6,622 nt of DNA from Alphaproteobacteria bacterium (GTDB taxonomy: Bacteria; Pseudomonadota; Alphaproteobacteria; Micavibrionales; UBA2020). Location: positions 1 to 6,622 of the forward strand of contig JAGXAX010000084.1 in the NCBI GenBank assembly GCA_018971405.1. The letters are read 5' to 3'. The notes below the pieces were generated by a model that saw only the letters and a list, made by a program, of their open reading frames with translations, had not been told where the DNA came from and did not search any database. Shown one piece after another: positions 1-6,622 of the stretch; position 1 is the stretch's first letter; every line of letters starts with the position of its first letter. Made by a program: the position numbers and the translations under genes.

Positions 1-1
1 G

Positions 2-832
<831 letters not shown>

Positions 833-836
833 CCCG

Positions 837-2009
837 ATGAACGTCCATGAGTATCAGGCCAAGGAACTCCTGAAGGCGCGCGGCGTGCCCGTGCTGAACG
901 GTTTCGTCGCCTACACGGCGGAAGACGCGGCGAAAGCGGCTGAAAAACTGCCGGGGCCGGTCTATGTCGTCAAGGCGCAGATCCACGCCGGCGGACGCGG
1001 CAAAGGCGGCGGCGTCAAGGTTGTCAAATCAATTGACGAAGTGCGCGAAACCGCGAAGAAAATGATCGGCATGACCCTCGTCACGCACCAGACCGGCCCG
1101 CAAGGCCACGAGGTGCACCGCGTTTATATCGAGGAAGGCTGTGACATCGGCCGCGAGCTTTACCTCGGCATGCTGATCGATCGCGCGACGTCGCGTGTCA
1201 CCATCATGGCCTCGACCGAAGGCGGCGTGGAGATCGAGGAAGTCGCGGCGAAAACGCCGGAGAAGATCGTCAAGGTCGTGATCGACCCCGCCGTCGGCTT
1301 TCAGGCGTTTCAGGGCAGGCAGATCGCCTTCGCGCTGGGACTGCAGGACAAGCAGGTCGGCAAGGCTGTGTCGCTCATTTCTAAAATGTACGATGCGTTC
1401 ATCGGGCTCGACGCCTCGGTCGTCGAGATCAACCCGCTGGTCGTTACCAAAGGCGGCGACGTCATCCCGCTCGACGCCAAGATGAACTTCGACGACAACG
1501 CGCTCTTCCGCCACAAGGACGTGGAAGAACTGCGCGACGTCACCGAGGAAGACCCGTCCGAAAAGCGCGCCAAGGACAACGAGCTCAACTACGTCAAGCT
1601 GACCGGCAACATCGGCTGCATGGTCAACGGCGCGGGGCTCGCCATGGCGACGATGGACATCATCAAGCTTTATGGCGGCGATCCGGCGAACTTCCTCGAC
1701 GTCGGCGGCGGCGCGACGAAAGAGCGCGTGGCCGAGGCCTTCCGCATCATCCTTTCCGACCCGAACGTCGAGGGCATCCTCGTCAACATCTTCGGCGGCA
1801 TCATGCGCTGCGACATCATCGCCGACGGCGTGATCACCGCCGCGCGCGAACTGGGGCTGACCATGCCGCTGGTCGTGCGGCTTGAAGGCACCAACGTCGA
1901 TCAAGGCAAGGCGCTTTTGAAGAAGTCCGGCCTCAACATCATCGCGGCCGACAATCTCGCAGATGCCGCGCAAAAAGTCGTTCATGCCGTCAAAGCGGAG
2001 GCCGCGTAA
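837..2009 (+). CDS. sucC: Succinate–CoA ligase (succinyl-CoA synthetase), beta subunit
   Basis: Beta subunit of the cytoplasmic enzyme that converts succinyl-CoA, ADP (or GDP) and phosphate to succinate, CoA and ATP (or GTP). It has 390 residues, against 388 in E. coli. The N-terminal ATP-grasp domain (about 1-240) opens with [12 protein letters not shown] and has the nucleotide-binding GGRGKGGGV at 52-60. VEINPLV contains Asn199 and [10 protein letters not shown] contains Asp213, which match the Mg-nucleotide ligands of the E. coli protein at the same numbers. The C-terminal CoA-ligase domain has [18 protein letters not shown] (257-274), FLDVGGGA and [15 protein letters not shown] (313-327). 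The start is fixed by the conserved N-terminus, 4 bases after the mdh stop. No convincing Shine-Dalgarno sequence is visible before it, so translation may depend on ribosomes finishing mdh. sucD follows after 1 base. ATP versus GTP preference cannot be read with certainty. Confidence 0.98.
   Translation: MNVHEYQAKELLKARGVPVLNGFVAYTAEDAAKAAEKLPGPVYVVKAQIHAGGRGKGGGVKVVKSIDEVRETAKKMIGMTLVTHQTGPQGHEVHRVYIEEGCDIGRELYLGMLIDRATSRVTIMASTEGGVEIEEVAAKTPEKIVKVVIDPAVGFQAFQGRQIAFALGLQDKQVGKAVSLISKMYDAFIGLDASVVEINPLVVTKGGDVIPLDAKMNFDDNALFRHKDVEELRDVTEEDPSEKRAKDNELNYVKLTGNIGCMVNGAGLAMATMDIIKLYGGDPANFLDVGGGATKERVAEAFRIILSDPNVEGILVNIFGGIMRCDIIADGVITAARELGLTMPLVVRLEGTNVDQGKALLKKSGLNIIAADNLADAAQKVVHAVKAEAA
1997..2001 (+). 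promoter_or_regulatory. Ribosome binding site of sucD
   Basis: GGAGG, a near-perfect Shine-Dalgarno core, lies inside the last codons of sucC, 9 bases before the ATG at 2011. It supports 2011 as the sucD start over an in-frame ATG at 1963 within sucC. Confidence 0.8.
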
Positions 2010-2010
2010 C

Positions 2011-2889
2011 ATGTCCGTACTCGTCAATAAAAACACCAAAGTCATCTGTCAGGGCTTCACCGGCGCGCAAGGCACGTTCCACTCGGAGCAGGCCGTCGCC
2101 TACGGCACGAAAATGGTCGGCGGCGTCACGCCGGGCAAGGGCGGCACCAAACACCTCAACCTGCCCGTGTTCAACACGGTCAAGGAAGCGGTCGATGAAA
2201 CCGGCGCGAACGCCAGCGTGATCTATGTTCCGCCGCCGTTCGCGGCGGACGCGATTTTGGAGGCGATCGACGCCGACATTGCGCTGGTCATCTGCATCAC
2301 CGAGGGCATCCCGGTGCTCGACATGGTGAAGGTGAAGCGCAAATTGCAAGGCTCGGCGACACGCCTGATCGGCCCCAACTGTCCGGGCGTCATCACGCCG
2401 GGCGAATGCAAGATCGGCATCATGCCGGGGCATATCCACAAGCGCGGCAAGATCGGCATCGTCTCCCGTTCCGGCACGCTGACGTATGAGGCAGTCGCGC
2501 AAACCACCGCCAACGGATTGGGGCAAACCACCTGCATCGGCATCGGCGGCGACCCCGTCAACGGCACGAACTTCATCGACGCCATCGACATGTTCCTGAA
2601 AGACGATGAAACGCAGGGCATCCTGATGATCGGCGAAATCGGCGGCAGCGCCGAGGAAGATGCGGCCGAATTCTACAAAAACGCCAAGAAGAAAAAACCC
2701 ATCGCGGGTTTTATCGCCGGTGTCACGGCGCCGCCGGGCCGCCGCATGGGCCACGCGGGCGCGATCATCGCCGGCGGCAAAGGCGCGGCGAAAGACAAGG
2801 TCGCGGCCATGAAGGCGGCAGGCTTCGTGGTTTCCGACAGCCCCGCCGGTCTGGGTGACGCCATGATGAAAGCGATGAAAGCGGCCTAA
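2011..2889 (+). CDS. sucD: Succinate–CoA ligase (succinyl-CoA synthetase), alpha subunit
   Basis: Alpha subunit partner of SucC. It binds CoA and carries the histidine that is phosphorylated during catalysis. From the chosen start it is 292 residues (E. coli 289). The N-terminal CoA-binding Rossmann domain has [19 protein letters not shown] (7-24) and [10 protein letters not shown] (37-45). Next come [20 protein letters not shown] (121-140) and [10 protein letters not shown]. The ligase domain has [15 protein letters not shown] (177-191), [12 protein letters not shown], and [16 protein letters not shown], whose His248 is the phosphohistidine. The start at 2011 is preferred because the protein then begins [11 protein letters not shown] like its relatives and has a good ribosome binding site. 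An upstream in-frame ATG at 1963 would add 16 unrelated basic residues overlapping sucC. It sits 1 base after sucC and 3 bases before the CYTH gene. All active-site motifs look intact. Confidence 0.98.
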   Translation: MSVLVNKNTKVICQGFTGAQGTFHSEQAVAYGTKMVGGVTPGKGGTKHLNLPVFNTVKEAVDETGANASVIYVPPPFAADAILEAIDADIALVICITEGIPVLDMVKVKRKLQGSATRLIGPNCPGVITPGECKIGIMPGHIHKRGKIGIVSRSGTLTYEAVAQTTANGLGQTTCIGIGGDPVNGTNFIDAIDMFLKDDETQGILMIGEIGGSAEEDAAEFYKNAKKKKPIAGFIAGVTAPPGRRMGHAGAIIAGGKGAAKDKVAAMKAAGFVVSDSPAGLGDAMMKAMKAA

Positions 2890-2892
2890 AAA

Positions 2893-3393
2893 ATGGCGAA
2901 GGAGACGGAGCGCAAATTTCTGGTGACGTCGGACGGCTGGCGCGCTGGCGCGAAAGGCGTCTCTTACGTGCAGGGCTACATCCCGACGAAGGGCGCGGCC
3001 ACGGTGCGTGTGCGTATCGCAGGAGACAAGGGCTTCATCACGGTCAAGGGCGGAACGCAGGGCATCAGCCGCGACGAATACGAGTACGAAATCCCGAAGC
3101 AGGACGCGCAAAAAATGCTCGATACGCTCTGCGGCGAAAAAGTCGAAAAGACGCGCTACAGGATCCCGCACGGCGGCCTTGTGTGGGAGGTCGACGAATT
3201 CGCGGGCGCGAACAGGGGGCTGATCGTCGCGGAGGTCGAATTGCCGGACGAAAACAGCCCCGTCGACCTGCCGCCGTGGGCGGGCGCGGAAGTTTCGCGC
3301 GATCCGCGCTATGCCAACGCGGCGCTCGCCAAAAAACCTTATTCCCAATGGACATCACAGGACGATAAAAAATGTCAAATGCCGAAGCCTTGA
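2893..3393 (+). CDS. CYTH domain protein (triphosphate tunnel metalloenzyme; probable inorganic or organic triphosphatase)
   Basis: A 166-residue single-domain CYTH protein, the size of stand-alone bacterial members (about 150-160). The family folds into a charged beta tunnel that binds triphosphates with Mg or Mn. Members include inorganic triphosphatases, thiamine triphosphatases and CyaB-type adenylyl cyclases. Visible signature: ETERKF at 4-9 (the ExExK motif, E4, E6, K8), QGYI with Tyr29, RVR (39-41), TVKGG with Lys52, RDEYEYEI (60-67), VEKTRYRI with Lys86 and Arg88, WEVDEFAG (98-105), GLIVAEVEL with Glu114 and Glu116, and RDPRYANAALA near the end. In the Nitrosomonas-type inorganic triphosphatase a Tyr/Lys pair is catalytic, and Tyr29 and Lys86 sit in the matching places. 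No signal peptide or membrane segment is seen, so it is likely cytoplasmic. It starts 3 bases after sucD without a clear ribosome binding site and overlaps sucA by 22 bases. The fold is secure; the substrate is unknown. Confidence 0.93.
   Translation: MAKETERKFLVTSDGWRAGAKGVSYVQGYIPTKGAATVRVRIAGDKGFITVKGGTQGISRDEYEYEIPKQDAQKMLDTLCGEKVEKTRYRIPHGGLVWEVDEFAGANRGLIVAEVELPDENSPVDLPPWAGAEVSRDPRYANAALAKKPYSQWTSQDDKKCQMPKP
3359..3362 (+). promoter_or_regulatory. Ribosome binding site of sucA, inside the CYTH gene
   Basis: AGGA (within ACAGGA) lies 9 bases before the sucA ATG at 3372, next to an A-rich stretch that should be unstructured. It lies within the last codons of the CYTH gene, so ribosomes finishing that gene pass over it. 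Confidence 0.7.
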
Positions 3394-6230
3394 GTTTCCT
3401 CTCCGCCGCCGATCCGGATTATATCGCCAGCCTCTATGCGAGATACAGCAAAAGCCCTTCTTCGGTCGACAGGAGCTGGGCGGTGCTGTTCGGCGGCCTC
3501 GGCGACGACGCGAAAGAGATCATCGCGGAACTGCAGGGCGCGAGCTGGCGTCCGTCGCAGGACAAGATCGAGGCCGTGCTGTCTTCCGCCTCCAACGCGG
3601 CGGCGGCGAAACCGGCCGCGAAAAAATCCGCGCCCGCAACCGGCGCGCCCGTCGCTTCGGTCAGCGACTCCCTGCGCGCCTATTTGCTGATCCGCTCCTA
3701 TCAGGTGCGCGGGCACCTGATGGCGAACCTCGACCCGCTGGGGCTGATGGAGCGCAAATACCATCCGGAGCTCGACCCCGCGACTTACGGCTTCACGGAG
3801 GCGGATTACGACCGCCCGATCGAGCTCGGCAACATGGTGCTGGGGCTGGAACGCGCCAGCTTGCGCCAGATCATGGCGCAACTGCAGGAAACATACTGCG
3901 GTTCAATCGGCGTCGAGTTCATGCATATCCAGATACCGGAAGAGAAGGCGTGGCTGATGGAGCATTTCGCCGAGCACCGCAACCAGACACCGTTCTCCGC
4001 CGTCGAGAAGAAGGATTTCCTGCAGCAGCTGACCCGCGCCGAAGGCTTCGAGAACTTCGCGCAGACGAAATACACCGGCACGAAGCGCTTCGGCGTCGAG
4101 GGCGGCGAGGCGGTCGTGCCCGCCGTGCACGAGATCATCGCCGCGAGCGCGCAGCTCGGCGTGAAGGAAGTCATCATCGGCATGGCGCACCGCGGGCGGC
4201 TCAACATCCTCACCAACGTGCTGGGCAAGTCCTTCACGTCCATCTTTTCGGTGTTTCAGGGTGCGCCCTCGAAGCCCGACGCGGTGCAAGGCTCCGGCGA
4301 CGTGAAATACCACCTCGGCACGTCGAACGACCGCGACTTCAAGGGGAATATGGTTCACGTTTCCATGGCGTCCAACCCCTCGCACCTCGAATTCGTCGAT
4401 CCGGTCGTGGTCGGCAAGGTGCGCGCCAAGCAGGCGCAGCGCAAGGACGAAGATCATAGTCAGGTGATGGCGCTGCTGCTGCACGGCGACGCCGCGCTCG
4501 CGGGCCAGGGCATCGTGCCGGAAATCCTGATGATGGCGAATTTGCCGGGCTACCGCGTCGGCGGCACGATGCACGTCGTCATCAACAACCAGATCGGCTT
4601 CACCACCGCGCCGGCTTACGCGCGCTCGGGCAATTATTGTTCCGACGTCGCCAAGATCATTCAGGCACCGGTGTTCCACGTCAACGGCGACGACCTCGAG
4701 GCGGTCATCCACGTCAGCCGGCTCGCGTCGGAATTCCGCCACATCTTCAAGAAGGACGTCTTCGTCGACGTCGTCTGCTACCGCCGTCACGGCCACAACG
4801 AGTCGGACGAGCCCGCCTTTACCCAGCCGAAAATGTACAGCGTCATCCACGACAAGAAGACCGCGCTGACGGTCTATACGGAGAAACTGCTCGGCGAGGG
4901 CGTGGTGACCGCGGACGAGGCCGCGAAGATGGTCGGCGACTGGCACGCCTATCTCGAAAGCGAGTTCGAGGCCGTCAAGAGCTACAAGTCGAACCACGTC
5001 GACATGCTCGAGGGCAGCTGGACGGGCCTGAAGCAGGCGGCCGGCGACGACCGCCGCGGCGACACGGCGATATCCTCCGACATGGCGCAGAAAATCGGAC
5101 GCGCGATCACCTCCGTGCCCGAGGGCTTCGACGTCAATTCCAAGATCGTCCGCCAGCTCGCGGCGAAGAAGAAGATGTTCGAGACCGGCGAGGGCTTCGA
5201 CTGGGCGACCGCCGAGGCGCTGGCCTTCGGTTCGCTCGCGCTCGAAGGCTTTCCGGTGCGCCTCTCCGGCGAGGATTGCGGGCGCGGCACCTTCTCGCAG
5301 CGCCACGCGGCGCTGACCGACCAGACGAGCGAGAAGAAATACGTGCCGCTTTCCAACATCGATCCCGGGCAGGCGAAGTTCGAGGTGCATGACAGCCCGC
5401 TCTCCGAGGCGGCGGTGATGGGCTTCGAATACGGCTATTCCACCGCCGACCCGCGTACGCTGGTGCTGTGGGAGGCGCAGTTCGGGGACTTCTTCAACGG
5501 CGCGCAGGTGATTGTCGACCAGTTCATCTCGTCGGGCGAGACGAAATGGCTGCGCATGTCCGGCCTCGTGCTGCTGCTGCCGCACGGGCTTGAGGGCCAA
5601 GGTCCGGAGCACTCGTCCGGCCGTCTGGAGCGTTTCCTGCAAATGTCGGCGGAGGACAACTGGCAGGTCGCCAACTGCTCGACGCCCGCCAACTACTTTC
5701 ACATCTTGCGCCGCCAGATGAAACGCGACTTCCGCAAGCCGCTGGTGCTGATGACGCCGAAGTCGCTGCTGCGCCACAAGCTCTGCGTTTCGGCGCTGAA
5801 AGACTTTACGGGCAAAGAAAGCTTCCACCGCATCATCCCCGAGCACGCGAAGCTGAAAAACGTCAGACGCGTGGTGATCTGCAGCGGCAAGGTTTACTAC
5901 GACCTGCTGGAGGCGCGCGAAAAGCAGAACATCGACAACGTCGCCATCGTGCGGCTGGAGCAGTTCTACCCGTTCCCCGAAAAGCCGCTCGGCGACGCGC
6001 TGAAGGCTTATCCGGACGCGGAAATCGTCTGGTGTCAGGAAGAGGCGGAAAACCAGGGCGGGTGGACGTTCGTCGACCGCCGCATCGAGAACGTTTTGCG
6101 CCAGATAAAGCACAAAACGCAGCGCCCGTCCTATATTGGCCGTCCGGAAGCAGCCGCGCCCGCGACCGGCACGCTCAAGAACCACACCCATGAGCAGGAA
6201 ACGCTCGTCAATCATGCTTTAACGCTCTAA
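3372..6230 (+). CDS. sucA: 2-oxoglutarate dehydrogenase E1 component (thiamine-diphosphate dependent)
   Basis: E1 of the 2-oxoglutarate dehydrogenase complex: decarboxylates 2-oxoglutarate on thiamine diphosphate and passes the succinyl group to the lipoyl arm of SucB. It has 952 residues (E. coli 933). The N-terminal segment (about 6-43, with [10 protein letters not shown] and SSVDRSW) is the family's E2/E3-contacting arm. An Ala/Lys/Pro-rich linker follows at about 71-96. The core has [10 protein letters not shown] (271-280), SNPSHLE (334-340), and the cofactor motif running from GDAALAGQG (372-380) to Asn-Asn at 405-406. [17 protein letters not shown] (470-486) follows. The transketolase-like pyrimidine domain starts near 610, with [12 protein letters not shown] (634-645), [14 protein letters not shown] (699-712) and [20 protein letters not shown] (734-753). 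The C-terminal domain has RLEQFYPFP and [12 protein letters not shown]. The start has a good ribosome binding site and overlaps the CYTH gene by 22 bases. No frameshift or missing motif seen. Confidence 0.98.
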   Translation: MSNAEALSFLSAADPDYIASLYARYSKSPSSVDRSWAVLFGGLGDDAKEIIAELQGASWRPSQDKIEAVLSSASNAAAAKPAAKKSAPATGAPVASVSDSLRAYLLIRSYQVRGHLMANLDPLGLMERKYHPELDPATYGFTEADYDRPIELGNMVLGLERASLRQIMAQLQETYCGSIGVEFMHIQIPEEKAWLMEHFAEHRNQTPFSAVEKKDFLQQLTRAEGFENFAQTKYTGTKRFGVEGGEAVVPAVHEIIAASAQLGVKEVIIGMAHRGRLNILTNVLGKSFTSIFSVFQGAPSKPDAVQGSGDVKYHLGTSNDRDFKGNMVHVSMASNPSHLEFVDPVVVGKVRAKQAQRKDEDHSQVMALLLHGDAALAGQGIVPEILMMANLPGYRVGGTMHVVINNQIGFTTAPAYARSGNYCSDVAKIIQAPVFHVNGDDLEAVIHVSRLASEFRHIFKKDVFVDVVCYRRHGHNESDEPAFTQPKMYSVIHDKKTALTVYTEKLLGEGVVTADEAAKMVGDWHAYLESEFEAVKSYKSNHVDMLEGSWTGLKQAAGDDRRGDTAISSDMAQKIGRAITSVPEGFDVNSKIVRQLAAKKKMFETGEGFDWATAEALAFGSLALEGFPVRLSGEDCGRGTFSQRHAALTDQTSEKKYVPLSNIDPGQAKFEVHDSPLSEAAVMGFEYGYSTADPRTLVLWEAQFGDFFNGAQVIVDQFISSGETKWLRMSGLVLLLPHGLEGQGPEHSSGRLERFLQMSAEDNWQVANCSTPANYFHILRRQMKRDFRKPLVLMTPKSLLRHKLCVSALKDFTGKESFHRIIPEHAKLKNVRRVVICSGKVYYDLLEAREKQNIDNVAIVRLEQFYPFPEKPLGDALKAYPDAEIVWCQEEAENQGGWTFVDRRIENVLRQIKHKTQRPSYIGRPEAAAPATGTLKNHTHEQETLVNHALTL

Positions 6231-6235
6231 AAGGA
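6231..6235 (+). promoter_or_regulatory. Ribosome binding site of sucB
   Basis: AAGGA begins directly after the sucA stop and ends 9 bases before the sucB ATG. The 14-base sucA–sucB gap is A-rich and contains little else. Confidence 0.75.
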
Positions 6236-6244
6236 AATAGAAAA

Positions 6245-6622
6245 ATGGCAACAGAAATCATCGTTCCCGCGCTTGGTGAATCGGTCACGGAAGCGACCGT
6301 CGCGAAATGGCTCAAGAAAGTCGGCGACGCCGTGGCGGTCGACGATCCGCTGGTGGAACTGGAAACCGACAAGGTGACGCTCGAAGTCAACGCCAAGGAA
6401 GCGGGCGTGCTGAAAGAGATCAAGGTCGAGACCGGCGCGAACGTCGAAGTCGGCGCGGTGCTTGGCTCTATAGCGGCTGGCGGCGCGGCGGCGGCGTCCG
6501 CCAAGGCCGCGGCGCCCGCTCCGGCGAAGAAATCCGAGCCTGTCGCGGCGAAGGTCGCCTCCAAGCCCGCCAGCAACGATGCGTTCCTCTCGCCCGCCGT
6601 GCGCAAACTGGTGGACGACAAT
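6245..6622 (+). CDS. sucB: Dihydrolipoyllysine-residue succinyltransferase, E2 of 2-oxoglutarate dehydrogenase (3' end cut off by window)
   Basis: E2 core of the 2-oxoglutarate dehydrogenase complex, which moves the succinyl group from E1 to CoA through a swinging lipoyl arm. Only the first 126 residues are visible, from about 400 in the family. Residues 1-76 form one lipoyl domain, starting [19 protein letters not shown]. Lys43 in [11 protein letters not shown] is the lipoylation site. Residues 77-111 are an Ala/Pro/Lys-rich flexible linker. From 113, [13 protein letters not shown] is the start of the peripheral subunit-binding domain that docks E3 or E1. The catalytic acyltransferase domain lies past the right edge. 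The [12 protein letters not shown] start and position after sucA point to the succinyl (SucB) rather than acetyl (pyruvate dehydrogenase) enzyme. One lipoyl domain is also usual for SucB. The ATG is supported by an AAGGA ribosome binding site. Confidence 0.96.
   Translation, partial: MATEIIVPALGESVTEATVAKWLKKVGDAVAVDDPLVELETDKVTLEVNAKEAGVLKEIKVETGANVEVGAVLGSIAAGGAAAASAKAAAPAPAKKSEPVAAKVASKPASNDAFLSPAVRKLVDDN

Noticed and set aside
1963..2010. Upstream in-frame ATG as the sucD start, adding 16 residues.
   Set aside because: The extension overlaps sucC, is unlike any SucD N-terminus, and the ATG at 2011 has its own GGAGG site at the right spacing.
2233..2248. Perfect 6-bp GC hairpin (CCGCCG / CGGCGG) with a TTCG loop.
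   Set aside because: It is inside sucD coding for PPFAA. Such matches are common by chance in CCG- and GCG-rich codon usage, and no regulatory position is implied.
2694..2712. Terminator-like inverted repeat AAAACCC / GGGTTTT with a 5-base loop.
   Set aside because: It lies within sucD and codes for the conserved [12 protein letters not shown] segment. The stem has only 3 G/C pairs, and downstream genes of the same operon must be transcribed through it.
3311..4459. Overlapping + strand frames inside sucA (3311-4459, and 4637-5392).
   Set aside because: Arg-rich translations of the kind produced by shifting frame in GC-rich DNA, lying wholly or mainly within the well-conserved sucA frame.
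3903..6215. A 770-codon open frame on the minus strand opposite sucA (also 452 codons at 1990-3348 and 338 codons at 1029-2045).
   Set aside because: Long antisense open frames are expected opposite GC-rich genes with strong third-position G/C bias. The translations are rich in Arg/His/Asp/Val/Leu with no recognisable domain, and the + strand frames are unmistakable conserved enzymes.

Overview
The window is a stretch of bacterial chromosome, GC-rich and densely coding. It carries TCA-cycle genes in the order mdh–sucC–sucD–(CYTH gene)–sucA–sucB, all on the + strand. The grouping of malate dehydrogenase with succinyl-CoA synthetase and the 2-oxoglutarate dehydrogenase E1 and E2 genes is the classic alphaproteobacterial layout. 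The protein sequences fit this: an LDH-like MDH, a sucC product starting MNVHEYQAK, and a SucA with an Ala/Pro/Lys-rich linker after its N-terminal segment. The order or genus cannot be resolved from this sequence.

Layout: 2-832 is malate dehydrogenase, missing about its first 44 residues off the left edge. 837-2009 is SucC and 2011-2889 is SucD, the two succinyl-CoA synthetase subunits. 2893-3393 is a small CYTH-fold (triphosphate tunnel metalloenzyme) protein that is not a TCA enzyme. 3372-6230 is SucA, the thiamine-diphosphate-dependent E1 of the 2-oxoglutarate dehydrogenase complex. 6245 to the right edge is the start of SucB, the lipoyl-bearing E2, covering the lipoyl domain, the linker and the beginning of the E3/E1-binding domain. 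Gaps between genes are 4, 1, 3, -22 (overlap) and 14 bases. There is therefore no room for an internal promoter or terminator between genes, and the set reads as one co-transcribed unit whose promoter and end lie outside the window.

The genes work together. SucA and SucB (with an E3 not seen here) turn 2-oxoglutarate into succinyl-CoA. SucCD turns succinyl-CoA into succinate while making a nucleoside triphosphate. Mdh turns malate into oxaloacetate further round the cycle.

The one item out of place is the CYTH gene between sucD and sucA. It has the family's conserved charged residues, and its 3' end contains the ribosome binding site and start of sucA. No RNA genes, mobile elements, CRISPR arrays, origins or sizeable non-coding stretches were seen; the longest gap between genes is 14 bases. 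Apart from the CYTH insertion, this is an ordinary core-metabolism region.
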